A stretch of DNA of 64,000 bases from Flavihumibacter sp. ZG627 (GTDB lineage Bacteria; Bacteroidota; Bacteroidia; Chitinophagales; Chitinophagaceae): positions 1-64,000 of the forward strand of contig NZ_JPHF01000008.1 in the NCBI RefSeq assembly GCF_000814325.1, read 5' to 3'. This document shows positions 35,239-45,298 of the stretch, piece after piece (positions within the stretch are counted from its first letter, which is position 1; every line of letters begins with the position of its first letter). The translations under genes and the position numbers were made by a program. A model generated the notes under the pieces. The model did no database searches. It was given only the letters and a program-made list of their open reading frames with translations, and had not been told where the DNA came from.

Positions 35239-37479
35239 TCAGCGTTGAATGAATATGATCCTGGTAAGTACTTGTTGCGCCCGGTTTTCACTACTTGCAA
35301 GTACCAGGTAAACTCCTGTAGAAATTTTTCTTCCGTTTAGGTCCCTTCCATTCCAGGTATATTGAGTACCCAATGCCTTTCCCTGTTGTACAAGACGTCC
35401 ATTTAGTTCAGTAATCTTTACAACAGCATTGGCAGGAACTCCCCGTATAGCTATAGTTCCGTTATATCCTGGTGGAACCGGATTTGGATATACCAAAACA
35501 TCTGATCCCGATGCCTGCGCACCTGTAACATCGCTTTTATATGAGCACAACCCATTTGCTGTTGCAAATAGAACAGTTCCATCACGATGATCGATAGTTA
35601 TAGACTTTATATCATTATCCGGAAGCGGACTGTTTGAAGTAGTGAAACGTTGGATTGTCTTTTCTCCATCAGCACTTATAAGCCATACACCATTTCGTGT
35701 GCCTATCCATTTTCTATTGGCTCCATCCACCGCAATTGCCTGCACAGATTCTCCCTTGAAAAGAAATCCGGCAAAATTATCTGACTGAACTACTGGTATC
35801 AATGCCTCACAGCCCTGGCTCGAAAATACCTCCGCCGTGCATTGTATGATAGCGATACCATCTGCAGTACCTACCCAGATAAAACCGAAATCATCAAGGG
35901 CAATACTAAGAACTTCATTTGAAGGAAGATTTCCATTGCCCGAACCCGCACGGTAATATCTCCATTGGTCATCGCCGGTATTATCAATGGTTAGTCCGTG
36001 ATTAAAACATAACAGCCCATTGCCACCCGGTGAAATTATCCACTTCTGGTTATGCTCATCCAACAGGATACGCCCTACAGTATCACCATTCAATGTGAAT
36101 GGCACTTTAAATTTACGATAGGTGGCATCGGGATATCTCATCACCAATTGGTTTTCAACTCCGCTATTACTGATCCACAAATTATTATCTGCATCTGCTG
36201 CCAGTCCGGTTACCCGGTAAGACAGTGGATCATTTTTATCAGGCGATATTAAAGGCTCCTTAATTATAGTGAATTGTTCACCATTTCGAAAAATAAGACC
36301 CCCTCTTTCTGTCCCAGCCCACAACCTTTCCGCCCGATCTTTTATTACAGGCGTTATGGCACCTGTATTTGTAGGTAGCGTTTGTCCGTCCGCGTTATAA
36401 TTCGTCCAATTCCCTTCATAAAACCGGTCCATTCCATTGATCCTGCCCATCCACCATTCTCCCCCGTTAGCATAGATTTCACCTGAGGGAATTCCTTGCG
36501 GGGAGTTGGGTATGATTGAAGTGGTAAGCCCATCCTTATATTCAAGTAATCCAACTTTTGAATCTGCTATCCAGATAGTACTACCAATTATAAGCGCATC
36601 ACGCGGATCAGTTAGCAATTCCCCTTCAGCTATTGTTTGAAGGATACCATTTTTATCAAGAAGAATTACCCTTGCCCTTCCACTTTTCTGTTGACTGATT
36701 ATGAACTTTCCTTCTGAATAATTGACCGCATTCCATGACCAGTCATCCGTATAAATTTGTCGAGAAGAATAGTTCTCAGACATATAAAGGTTTGGCCCAT
36801 GCTGAACATAAAGTATACCATCTATTACAAATACGCGCTCTGCTGAACCGCCTGGTAACCCACCGGTTCCCGAGAGCATTTCCCAATTCCGGTAATCAGC
36901 CTGGTTAATTCCCTGCCTAAGAGTACGTTTAAGTCCGGCTGTGGTTGCAGCATAATAATATTTTTCATCAGAAGCAGTAGCATTTACTTTCGTGTATACT
37001 CCCCCGTTACGTATGACCCAGGTGTCTCCTATTTCATTTTTTTTAATGTTCAAGACTACCACTGCAAAACCTGTTGATAAAAGAACGCGATCTCCATCAC
37101 TGCTTATATGGTAGATAGTTTTGTCACCATTAATGGGAGCCCTCGCAAGGGCATTCATATTGGTGATACCACCTTTTCTGAGAATATCAATATTGCTGTT
37201 ATTATAGGCTATTACCAACTCTTCCCGGGTATTTCCGAAAATTGCAGAGATCCCGGTTTCACTTAGTCCACTTACCTTGCTATAACGTTCGATCATCTCC
37301 TTGGATGCATCCACACTAAAAAGGGCATAGGGGGTAGCCACAAAAAGTTTATCTGCATTCGAAGTTAAGGCGATGGCGTTCCCAAAGGGAAAGTGCTCCT
37401 GCCACCTTCCTATCGGCTGGCAAAACAGCTGCGGAACGAGCAAAAAAAGGAATGAAACACAAAAGAGAAAGAAACGCAT
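35239..37479 (-). CDS. porZ: PorZ-like type IX secretion surface protein
   Basis: The ATG at 37479 (MRFFLFCVSFLFLLVPQLFCQ) gives 746 aa with a signal peptide; an upstream TTG at 37488 overlaps the -7 box and is rejected. The mature part opens with WQEHFPFGNAIALTSNADKLFVATPYALFS and GLSETGISAIFGNTREELVIAYNNSNID, the PorZ pattern, and continues as beta-propeller repeats of the regulator-propeller type (LWAGTERGGLIF, FIWVGTADGIAI, WIGTRNGVWLI). The C terminus is a T9SS type A sorting domain (VYPNPVPPGYNG, VKITELNGRLVQ, STGVYLV). PorZ acts at the cell surface with the sortase PorU, which cleaves sorting signals and anchors cargo. Recognition rests on motifs and on the recO neighbour. Confidence 0.87.
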   Translation of the reverse strand: MRFFLFCVSFLFLLVPQLFCQPIGRWQEHFPFGNAIALTSNADKLFVATPYALFSVDASKEMIERYSKVSGLSETGISAIFGNTREELVIAYNNSNIDILRKGGITNMNALARAPINGDKTIYHISSDGDRVLLSTGFAVVVLNIKKNEIGDTWVIRNGGVYTKVNATASDEKYYYAATTAGLKRTLRQGINQADYRNWEMLSGTGGLPGGSAERVFVIDGILYVQHGPNLYMSENYSSRQIYTDDWSWNAVNYSEGKFIISQQKSGRARVILLDKNGILQTIAEGELLTDPRDALIIGSTIWIADSKVGLLEYKDGLTTSIIPNSPQGIPSGEIYANGGEWWMGRINGMDRFYEGNWTNYNADGQTLPTNTGAITPVIKDRAERLWAGTERGGLIFRNGEQFTIIKEPLISPDKNDPLSYRVTGLAADADNNLWISNSGVENQLVMRYPDATYRKFKVPFTLNGDTVGRILLDEHNQKWIISPGGNGLLCFNHGLTIDNTGDDQWRYYRAGSGNGNLPSNEVLSIALDDFGFIWVGTADGIAIIQCTAEVFSSQGCEALIPVVQSDNFAGFLFKGESVQAIAVDGANRKWIGTRNGVWLISADGEKTIQRFTTSNSPLPDNDIKSITIDHRDGTVLFATANGLCSYKSDVTGAQASGSDVLVYPNPVPPGYNGTIAIRGVPANAVVKITELNGRLVQQGKALGTQYTWNGRDLNGRKISTGVYLVLASSENRAQQVLTRIIFIQR

Positions 37480-37485
37480 ATACCC

Positions 37486-37493
37486 CAAAGTTA
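37486..37493 (-). promoter_or_regulatory. Candidate -7 box of porZ
   Basis: TAACTTTG on the minus strand fits TAnnTTTG and ends six bases before the porZ ATG at 37479, so the mRNA would start at or next to the start codon. Confidence 0.55.
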
Positions 37494-37575
37494 ACGGCTT
37501 GGGGTGGTGATTTATCAGGTGCTTAGCGCTAAAATGGTTTTCTTTGCGGGCAATTATCAGCTAAATAGCAATAGC

Positions 37576-39903
37576 ATGTGGCAACAATTAGGATCCATCG
37601 TTCTGAAATACCGAATCGCATTATTGGTAATCCTGCTGGCGGCAACAGCATATATGGGATTCCATGCCAGCAAAGTGCAGATGAGCTATGAATTTACCAG
37701 AGCCATTCCTGTTGATAATCCAAAATACCTCGCCTACCAGGAATTCAGGAAACAGTTTGGGGAAGATGGAAGCATGCTGGTAGTGGGTGTGCAGACGGAT
37801 AAAATATTCATGGAATCTGTTTTCAATGATTACCGTCAGTTGCAACTTGACCTTAAGAAAATTGAGGGAGTAGAAGACATTCTCAGTATTCCGGGGGCCG
37901 TAACACTCTCTAAAAATGACAGCACAGAGAAATTGGTGGCAGAAAAGATCTTTGCTGATGGCAACCTTCCTCAGGGCGCCATTGATAGTTCGGTGGCAAA
38001 ATTCAGGAACCTTCCCTTTTATAAGGGCCTACTCTATAATGAAGCCTCCAATGCCTATTTGATGGCTGTACGCATCAATAAAGATGTACTGGCATCACCG
38101 CGCCGAACAAAAGTGGTATCTAATATCCTTGAGCAAACTGATGCATTCGGCCGTAAACACCAGATCAGCATACATTATAGCGGACTACCGCTGATACGCA
38201 CCCAGATGGCAGACAGGATAGCGAAAGAAATGCGCTGGTTACTGATCGGTTCGCTCACATTATCTGCCCTCATTTTGCTGGCTTTTTTCAGAAGCATCAG
38301 CGCCATGCTGATTTCTCTGGGAGTGGTGATCATGGGAGTGATTTGGAGCGTTGGCACCATTGAATTATTAAATTACAAGATCACCCTCCTTACTGCATTA
38401 ATTCCTCCCCTCATTGTAGTTATCGGGATACCCAACTGTATTTACTTTCTAAACAAATACCATGTTGCATGGAACGAAATTGGTATTAAAAATGAGGCCA
38501 TCCGCACCATGGTGGCCAAAATGGGCATAGTAACTCTTTTTTGCAATATTGCTGCGGCCATTGGTTTTGCGGTGTTCGCACTTACCAAAAGCGCAATACT
38601 CCAGGAGTTCGGGGTAGTGGCGGGATTAAACATAATGGTGATTTTCTTTATCTCATTTATTTTTATTCCGGTAGTGCTAAGTTTTCTGCCTTCCCCTAAA
38701 ACCCGACATACAAGGTATCTCGATAATAAATGGCTGCTGGCAGTTCTTGACAAACTTGAAATATGGAGCCTGAACCATCGAAGATTAATTTATGGACTAA
38801 CAGCCCTTATCACCGTTTTAGCTATTCTTGGAATGTTCCGCATTCGTTCGGAGGGGTTCATTGTTGACGACCTGCCCAAAACCGACCGGATATATACTGA
38901 CCTTAAATTCTTTGAAGAGCATTTCAAAGGGGTAATGCCACTGGAAATTGTTGTAGATACCAAACAGAAGAATGGTATCAGGAAGAATACCCTTCAGACC
39001 CTGGAAAATATTGATTCATTATCGGCCTATATTACTGCCCAACCAGAAATGAGCCGCCCTCTTTCCATCGTGGAAGGAATGAAATTCGCTAAACAGGCAT
39101 ACTATGATGGTGATAGCAGCAACTACCAACTTCCGAATAGTTTTGATATCGCCTTTCTTGCACCCTACCTTAACATGAAAGGGGGAGACAATGATAATAA
39201 CCAATTGGGGAAACTTGTCAATTCATTCATGGATGAGGATAAGCGGCAGACCCGCATCAGTGTAAACATGAAAGATGTTGGCAGTAAACGATTACCTGAA
39301 ATCCTCGGACAAATTGAAAAGAAAACCCAACAGTTATTTGATACCAGCGATTATAAAATAACGCTCACGGGAGGAAGTATTACTTTTCTAGAAGGAAGCA
39401 CATTCATAATAAATGGATTAAAAGAGAGTATTTTCTGGGCCTTTCTCCTCATCGCTCTCTGCATGCTTTATCTTTTTCGATCACTGAGAATATTACTCTG
39501 CTCGCTCATTCCTAATATCATTCCCCTGCTTATTACGGCTGGCGTTATGGGCTGGGCTGGAATTGCACTAAAGCCATCCACGGTGCTGATTTTCAGTGTT
39601 GCGTTAGGAATTGCAATTGACATAACTATCAGATTTTTAGTTAATTATAAGCAGGAACAGAGATCTCATAAGGATCAAAAGCAGGTAGTTATCGAAACCA
39701 TTCACTCAACCGGTATCAGTATCATTTATACCTCTATGGTATTGATTGCCGGATTTGTGATATTCTGTTTCAGCGGTTTCGGAGGAACACAATCCCTGGG
39801 ATGGCTAACTTCACTTACACTGGTAATAGCAACCGTCACTAATCTTGTTCTCCTGCCAGCACTGCTGATCAATTTCTCAAGTAAAAAACAACCAAAAAAC
39901 TAA
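37576..39903 (+). CDS. MMPL/RND-family membrane exporter
   Basis: 775 aa from the ATG at 37576 (MWQQLGSIVLKYRIALLVI). The in-frame ATG at 37504 would add 24 residues without family support. It has the RND layout: one N-terminal helix, a large periplasmic loop, helices 2-6 (about residues 215-400; LLIGSLTLSALILLAFFRSI, GVVIMGVIWSVGTIELL, LLTALIPPLIVVIGIPNCIYFLNKYH), a seventh helix (RLIYGLTALITVLAILG) with a second loop, then helices 8-12 (FWAFLLIALCMLYLF; LLITAGVMGWAGI; SVALGIAIDITIRFLVNY). The Asp in GIAID is where charge-relay residues lie in RND pumps. The substrate, possibly a lipid or hopanoid-like compound, is unknown. Its TAA is followed immediately by remnants of a SusC gene. Confidence 0.85.
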   Translation: MWQQLGSIVLKYRIALLVILLAATAYMGFHASKVQMSYEFTRAIPVDNPKYLAYQEFRKQFGEDGSMLVVGVQTDKIFMESVFNDYRQLQLDLKKIEGVEDILSIPGAVTLSKNDSTEKLVAEKIFADGNLPQGAIDSSVAKFRNLPFYKGLLYNEASNAYLMAVRINKDVLASPRRTKVVSNILEQTDAFGRKHQISIHYSGLPLIRTQMADRIAKEMRWLLIGSLTLSALILLAFFRSISAMLISLGVVIMGVIWSVGTIELLNYKITLLTALIPPLIVVIGIPNCIYFLNKYHVAWNEIGIKNEAIRTMVAKMGIVTLFCNIAAAIGFAVFALTKSAILQEFGVVAGLNIMVIFFISFIFIPVVLSFLPSPKTRHTRYLDNKWLLAVLDKLEIWSLNHRRLIYGLTALITVLAILGMFRIRSEGFIVDDLPKTDRIYTDLKFFEEHFKGVMPLEIVVDTKQKNGIRKNTLQTLENIDSLSAYITAQPEMSRPLSIVEGMKFAKQAYYDGDSSNYQLPNSFDIAFLAPYLNMKGGDNDNNQLGKLVNSFMDEDKRQTRISVNMKDVGSKRLPEILGQIEKKTQQLFDTSDYKITLTGGSITFLEGSTFIINGLKESIFWAFLLIALCMLYLFRSLRILLCSLIPNIIPLLITAGVMGWAGIALKPSTVLIFSVALGIAIDITIRFLVNYKQEQRSHKDQKQVVIETIHSTGISIIYTSMVLIAGFVIFCFSGFGGTQSLGWLTSLTLVIATVTNLVLLPALLINFSSKKQPKN

Positions 39904-39904
39904 C

Positions 39905-40454
39905 CAACCTGACCAGGGCGGTATGGTAATAACCAATAAGGTTAAGCGCTATGGTATCAGGGCAAACCTTGAACATAAAGTGAGCTAGTGGTAAAAGATC
40001 AGTAATAATATTACTCTTTCACGCACTGAGGACAACGATCAGAATACAGGTACAAATGCATTATCAGGAGCAGTTGCCAACTCAATGAGAGCACTACCAA
40101 AGGTACGTATCTGAAATCCTGATCTTCCACAGTTTGGGGGATATAATATAACTCCAAACGGTGCTGCACCTGGCCAGGATGCCAACCTTCGTTCTATCGA
40201 GAACAACTACACTAATATTGGTTTTGTTGTTGCTAATAATCAGTTCAATTTAACCAAGCACAGGATCATCAATAATTTCACTTTGGAAATAAAGCCAGTT
40301 GACCGGGCTTACATTTATTTCTCGTGCTAAGCTTGATTATTATAGTGGAACTGACTTTCAGGCGTTAGATCCAGGGCATGGTGATGGTTGTATTGACCTG
40401 AACACAGTTCCTAAACCACGCATTCTTTCATTTGGTCTTAGTTTTGGACTTTGA
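39905..40454 (+). pseudogene. Decayed SusC-type TonB-dependent receptor gene
   Basis: Reading in one frame from 39905, SusC-like sequence is clear: QPDQGGMVITNKVKRYGIRA then LEHKVS, RTEDNDQNTGTNALSGAVAN, MRALPKV, GYNITPNGAAPGQDAN, NNYTNIGFVVANNQF. The frame has three internal stops, TAG and TAA just after VS and TGA after KVRI. At about 40325-40329 the frame shifts, and reading resumes as LDYYSGTDFQALDPGHGDG, then jumps directly to a typical SusC C terminus (NTVPKPRILSFGLSFGL, TGA 40452-40454). The N-terminal plug part is missing, as are the several hundred residues normally between these parts. It begins two bases after the exporter's stop. It is not translated as a working receptor. Confidence 0.88.
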
Positions 40455-40552
40455 TCACGAAATTTTTGAACATAATTAAGTATGTGCTATTCCCTAATAC
40501 GATCATTCATTAAGAAAAAAGGAATGCCTATGACTTTTTTCATGCAATATTC

Positions 40553-40575
40553 ATAGTATTACATACTATTTTTTC
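40553..40575 (+). terminator. Hairpin with T-tract behind the SusC remnant
   Basis: ATAGTAT (40553-40559) and ATACTAT (40563-40569) around TAC, followed by six T. It may end transcription from the exporter/pseudogene side before the intact SusC gene. AT-rich, so only moderately strong. Confidence 0.5.
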
Positions 40576-40708
40576 TCTTTCCTGAACCTTATCCCATAAT
40601 GTTTGTCATTAAATAGTTATTTTTTTTGCAAATCAAAACTGGACGCAGCATTTAAACCGCTGGCCTGTCAATATAGGTAAGGTTTTTTATTTTACACACA
40701 AACACTAA

Positions 40709-43700
40709 ATGCAAATGAGAAAATTGCTATGTCTGCTATTATGCATGGTTGCCCTGTCAGGGGAGCTATTGGCACAGACTAAAACCCTTACAGGAAGGGT
40801 CACAGATGACAAAGGGAGTCCAGTTCCCAATGCTTCCGTAGTAGTTAAAGGAACAAGTATCGGAACCACTAGCGGTGAAGACGGAAGATTTTCTTTTGTT
40901 GTTCCTTCAAATGCCCGGGACATTGTTATTTCAGCTGTCGGTTTTGGTGACATTGAACAAAGAATTGGCACCAGTACTGAATTTACCATCAGCCTCAGTA
41001 CAAGGGACAAAAACCTGGCTGAGGTTGTTGTAGTTGGTTATGGTACCCAGAAAAAAAGGGAACTGACTACCGCAGTTTCACAGGTTAAAGGTTCTGATCT
41101 TCAAAACATTCCTATTCAGGGCCCAGACCAGGCACTCAGGGGTAGAGCCGCCGGAGTAAACGTTACACAGAGTTCCGGTACGCCAGGTGGTTCAATCAAT
41201 ATCAATATCAGGGGTACAGGCTCCATCAACGCCAGTTCACAACCATTGTATGTGATTGATGGGATTCCCATCAACATCGGCAACTACTCACAGATAGGAG
41301 TAGGTGGACAAACACTCAACGCTTTGGCAGACATCAACCCAAGCGAAATTGAATCCTTCGAGGTTTTAAAAGACGCCGCAGCAACGGCTATATATGGTTC
41401 ACGAGCTGCTAATGGCGTTGTCCTTATCACAACTAAAAGAGGTGCTAACAGGAAAACAAGGGTTAACATTAATTCCTATTATGGAATATCCGAAGTGTAT
41501 AAGCAACTTCCTGTTTTAACTGGTCCCCAGTTTGTTCAGCTTAACCAGGAAATGATCAGAAATCGTTTTGGTGCCACTGTTACCCCTGGTCAATTGGGAT
41601 TGGCGGGTCTCGATGGTGATCCATCATCCTATCCCACTACTAACTGGCAGGATGAGATCTTCAGAGGTGGTGCTATCCAATCTTATGACCTGAACCTTCA
41701 GGGAGGAAATGAGAATACTAAATTTTTTATCTCAGGGGCTTATTTTAGCCAGGAAGGCATTGTAATTGGATCAGGATTTAAACGGTATAACCTCCGCATG
41801 AATATTGACAATAATCTTTCCAAAAAGATTAAAGTTGGTACCAGCATCGGATTGAGCAGATCAAAGAATACCCGTATCCAGAATGATAATAACATTTATG
41901 GTGTTGTTAGTACCGCTCTGTTATATGGATCCCATTTCCCTGCTTATAAGGCGGATGGAACTTATGGAAGAGATCCTAATGCCTCTATCGAAAATGCGAT
42001 AGCCAATGCCGTTGAACCAACTTACGATGTAAACAATAATCGTATCCTGGCAAATGCATATGGTGAATGGCAGATCACTAACTCACTCTCCTTTCGTTCT
42101 GTTGTGGGTGCCGATTATCTTAACTTCCGTGAACAACAATACATCCCATCAACACATATCCAGGGTGCAGGTGTAAGAGGTGATGGAAGGGAAGGGTATT
42201 CTGAAGATCTTAATCTCACCAATGAAAATATCCTCACCTTCAAAAAGCAATTTGGTGATGATCATGACCTGACCTTAACAGGGGTGGCCTCCTTCCAGGA
42301 ATCAAGATTTGAAAGCATCTTCGCACAGGCTACCAATTTTCCGGGAGATGCGATCCGCAGACTAACAGCGGGCTCTCAGCGTGTGGCTGCAACATCAAAT
42401 GGTTCCTCCTATGGGATTGTTGGATACCTCGCTCGCGCTATCTATGGCTTCCAGGGTAAATACCTCGTTACTGCGAGCATCCGTCGTGATGGTGTTTCAA
42501 GATTTGGTGCTGATAAAAGATGGGGTACATTCCCGGCAGCATCTGTTGCATGGAGAATTAGTGAAGAAGGTTTCCTGAAGAACAGCAACGTTATCAGCGA
42601 TCTTAAACTCCGCGCAAGCTGGGGTGAAGCTGGTAACTCAAGTATCGGCGATTTCGCATCCCTTCCACTTGTTGGAGCAGGTAATAACTATGCCCAGGCG
42701 GCTGGTCTCGCACCTTCACAATTGGGTAACCCGAACCTCGGTTGGGAAAGTTCTGAGCAAACTAACGTTGGTATAGATGTGGGTTTCTTAAATAACAGGA
42801 TCAACCTCACAGCTGATTACTATATCAGGAACACCCGCGAACTCCTGCTGGCCCGTCCGTTAGTTGGATCATCGGGCTTCACCACTATCAATGAAAACAT
42901 TGGTTCATTGCAAAACAAAGGATTTGAGTTTGCTTTGAACTCAACAAACATTGATAGTCGCGATTTCAGGTGGACAACCAATTTCAATATCACCTTCCCG
43001 GATAATAAAGTAGTAAAACTTGCTGGAACACCATTTGCATCAGGTTTTGCCAGCTGGGTTGAAGAAGGCCAGGACCTTGGTTCATTCCGTGGATTTGTTG
43101 TAAAAGGTATTTTCCAATCACAGGAAGAAATTGCAGCAGCACCAGTGCATTCAGCGGCTACTCGTCCCGGTGATATCGAATTTGCTGACCTTGACGGCGA
43201 CAACAGAATTACTACTGCTGATCAGAAGATTATTGGCAGTGCAGTACCTGATTTCTTTGGTGGTATGATCAACGAATTAAGCTACAAAGGGATCGGTCTT
43301 AATTTCTTCCTTCAATTCGTATCAGGTAACGAGATCTATAATAACACCCGCGCATTTGGAGAAGGCATGAATAGTATCTTCGGTCAGCTTGCAACTGTAG
43401 AAAACAGGTGGACCGCTGATAAAGGAGAATCTGCTACTTTACCTCGCGCAGTTTTTGGCGACCCAAGCAATAACAGGCGTACCTCAACAAGATGGTTAGA
43501 AGACGGATCATTCATGCGACTTAAAAACGTTCAGTTGTTTTACAATCTTCCACAGGAAATTTCCAAAAGGATAAAAATGAACAACATAAGAATCTTTATT
43601 CAGGGTGAAAACCTGAAAACATGGACTGACTACCAGGGTTTCGATCCTGAAGTAAGCACTTTCAGTATCACGAACACAGCTCCTGGTACAGATTTCCTCA

Positions 43701-43750
43701 CCTATCCTCAGGCCAAAACCATCACTTTTGGAGTAAACCTTAGCTTTTAA
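40709..43750 (+). CDS. SusC/RagA-family TonB-dependent outer-membrane receptor
   Basis: 1013-aa outer-membrane importer that works with a SusD lipoprotein and TonB/ExbBD. Signal peptide at 1-22 (LLCLLLCMVALSGELLAQ), then a carboxypeptidase-D regulatory-like domain (about 25-105: TGRVTDDKGSPVPNASVVVKGT, TSGEDGRFSFVVP), the LAEVVVVGYGTQKK box that leads into the plug (QALRGRAAGVNVTQSSGTPGGS, YVIDGIPI), and the 22-strand barrel with the C terminus TFGVNLSF. ATG at 40709 or 40715. SusD follows 5 bp downstream. The substrate (glycan, peptide or other oligomer) cannot be told; no glycoside hydrolase lies in the locus. Confidence 0.95.
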   Translation: MQMRKLLCLLLCMVALSGELLAQTKTLTGRVTDDKGSPVPNASVVVKGTSIGTTSGEDGRFSFVVPSNARDIVISAVGFGDIEQRIGTSTEFTISLSTRDKNLAEVVVVGYGTQKKRELTTAVSQVKGSDLQNIPIQGPDQALRGRAAGVNVTQSSGTPGGSININIRGTGSINASSQPLYVIDGIPINIGNYSQIGVGGQTLNALADINPSEIESFEVLKDAAATAIYGSRAANGVVLITTKRGANRKTRVNINSYYGISEVYKQLPVLTGPQFVQLNQEMIRNRFGATVTPGQLGLAGLDGDPSSYPTTNWQDEIFRGGAIQSYDLNLQGGNENTKFFISGAYFSQEGIVIGSGFKRYNLRMNIDNNLSKKIKVGTSIGLSRSKNTRIQNDNNIYGVVSTALLYGSHFPAYKADGTYGRDPNASIENAIANAVEPTYDVNNNRILANAYGEWQITNSLSFRSVVGADYLNFREQQYIPSTHIQGAGVRGDGREGYSEDLNLTNENILTFKKQFGDDHDLTLTGVASFQESRFESIFAQATNFPGDAIRRLTAGSQRVAATSNGSSYGIVGYLARAIYGFQGKYLVTASIRRDGVSRFGADKRWGTFPAASVAWRISEEGFLKNSNVISDLKLRASWGEAGNSSIGDFASLPLVGAGNNYAQAAGLAPSQLGNPNLGWESSEQTNVGIDVGFLNNRINLTADYYIRNTRELLLARPLVGSSGFTTINENIGSLQNKGFEFALNSTNIDSRDFRWTTNFNITFPDNKVVKLAGTPFASGFASWVEEGQDLGSFRGFVVKGIFQSQEEIAAAPVHSAATRPGDIEFADLDGDNRITTADQKIIGSAVPDFFGGMINELSYKGIGLNFFLQFVSGNEIYNNTRAFGEGMNSIFGQLATVENRWTADKGESATLPRAVFGDPSNNRRTSTRWLEDGSFMRLKNVQLFYNLPQEISKRIKMNNIRIFIQGENLKTWTDYQGFDPEVSTFSITNTAPGTDFLTYPQAKTITFGVNLSF

Positions 43751-43755
43751 TTTAA

Positions 43756-45156
43756 ATGCTGACAAAAATGAAAACATTACAAATAGCAGTTATATCTGCA
43801 ATGCTCATGGGCTCCGCCTCCTGTGATAAAATCCTTGACCAGGAACCACAAGGCTCCCTCGATGCAACAACGGCCTTCTCTACCCGCCAGGGTGTAGAAG
43901 CTGGACTCAGGGGTATTTATGATGCCCTTCAAAGTGGTAGTTATTACGGGCTTCGCTACCAGGCTTTTGCTGATATGGGTGCAGATAATATTAACCACAC
44001 TGGTACTTTCCCAAGTTTCGCACAGATATTTAATAAGCAGATTCTGGCCGATAATGTGGAGTTATCCAATATGTGGAACGCCATTTACAATGCCATCAAC
44101 AGAGCAAATAATATTATTGCTTCTGCTGAACTGATAACCGATCCTGCATTCAATAAATCGTCAGCAATTGGAGAGGCACGCTTTCTTAGAGCCCTGCTCT
44201 ACCATGACCTCCTCCGTTATTTTGGGGGATCACCTAATGGATATAATAAATCAGGTGGGGTTGGTGTTCCATTATTCACCGTTCCAACGCTTGCTCCATC
44301 AGACGCAGCTCCAAAAGCCCGCGCAACTGAAGCAGAAGTAAACCAACTTATTATGGATGACCTCAATTTTGCTATTGAGAATTTAAGTGGTGTATCTATT
44401 GCAAGGGCTAACGTAAATGCAGCCAATGCTTTGAAAGCAAGAGTTGAACTCTACAACGAAAATTTCGCAGCTGCAGAAGAAGCCGCAACAGCAGTAATTG
44501 AAAAATATGAAGCAGCACCACTTGGTGGACTGGCAGATGATTACAGGAGTCTCTGGTCTAAGAAAAATGTTACACCAGAAAGCATCCTCGAATTGCCTTT
44601 CTATGTTGATGATGCCAACTCAATTGCCTTCTTTTATTTCCCGGGTGCAAATGGTGGCAGAAATGAAATTACTTCTTCACCGGGATTAGCTGCTGCACAT
44701 GAAGCAAATGATAAGAGAAAGATGGTAAACGTGAGTGTTCTTGATAACACCTCCGACCCGCGAATACCTGCAAATAAAACACTGAAGGCATTTCGTGTTG
44801 CAGGTGATGACAACGTTATACTTATTCGTTTGGCAGAAGTATACCTGATTCGCGCTGAGGCAAGAGCAAGGAAGGCGAGTCCGGATATTGCAGGTGCACA
44901 AAGCGATCTCAATGTTGTAAGAACACGCGCCGGATTGCCTGCAACAACCGCAGCAACTACAGCCGCCCTTGTTACAGCAATTGAAAATGAGCGTCGTGTT
45001 GAATTGGCTCATGAAGGTCATCGCTGGTTTGATCTGCGTCGTTATAATAAGATCGCTTCGCTTGGTATTACTGAACCATTCCGCGCCCTCTGGCCAATTC
45101 CTTTAAGGGAAGTTCAAACAAGTGCTGGTGTGGTTGAGCAGAATGATGGATACTAA
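43756..45156 (+). CDS. SusD/RagB-family nutrient-binding lipoprotein
   Basis: 466 aa, lipoprotein signal with lipobox SASC (Cys23), so anchored to the outer membrane facing outward as the lid of the SusC importer. SusD features: LDQEPQGSLDATTAFSTRQGVEAGLRGIYDAL, NMWNAIYNAINRANNIIAS, GEARFLRALLYHDLLRYFG, and the C-terminal LAEVYLIRAEARA with TAIENERRVELAHEGHRWFDLRRY. Start at 43756, or 43768 (MKTLQIAV). The gene follows SusC by 5 bp and is closed by a strong terminator at 45175-45213. Binding specificity is unknown. Confidence 0.95.
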   Translation: MLTKMKTLQIAVISAMLMGSASCDKILDQEPQGSLDATTAFSTRQGVEAGLRGIYDALQSGSYYGLRYQAFADMGADNINHTGTFPSFAQIFNKQILADNVELSNMWNAIYNAINRANNIIASAELITDPAFNKSSAIGEARFLRALLYHDLLRYFGGSPNGYNKSGGVGVPLFTVPTLAPSDAAPKARATEAEVNQLIMDDLNFAIENLSGVSIARANVNAANALKARVELYNENFAAAEEAATAVIEKYEAAPLGGLADDYRSLWSKKNVTPESILELPFYVDDANSIAFFYFPGANGGRNEITSSPGLAAAHEANDKRKMVNVSVLDNTSDPRIPANKTLKAFRVAGDDNVILIRLAEVYLIRAEARARKASPDIAGAQSDLNVVRTRAGLPATTAATTAALVTAIENERRVELAHEGHRWFDLRRYNKIASLGITEPFRALWPIPLREVQTSAGVVEQNDGY

Positions 45157-45174
45157 TGGATTTGACCATTAAAA

Positions 45175-45213
45175 ACAAAGCGGCGGCCTCCCTGGAGACC
45201 GCCGCTTTGTTTT
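45175..45213 (+). terminator. Strong Rho-independent terminator after SusD
   Basis: ACAAAGCGGCGG (45175-45186) pairs perfectly with CCGCCGCTTTGT (45199-45210); the loop itself can pair CTCC with GGAG. TTTT follows. Confidence 0.93.
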
Positions 45214-45214
45214 C

Positions 45215-45295
45215 AGGTGTCTGACACATGTTCGCAACTTGTTCGAACATCCTCCGAACATGTGTCAGACACTTATCACACGGACACTTATCACA
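45215..45295. repeat. TGTCTGACA-family element with 18-bp arms and a 12-bp direct repeat
   Basis: The left arm GTGTCTGACACATGTTCG (45217-45234) and right arm (45255-45272) are perfect reverse complements over 18 bp; the loop holds GTTCGAAC, itself a palindrome. Right after it, ACACTTATCACA occurs twice (45269-45280 and 45284-45295). It lies between the SusD terminator and the stop of the TlpA-like gene. Confidence 0.85.
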
Positions 45296-45298
45296 TGC

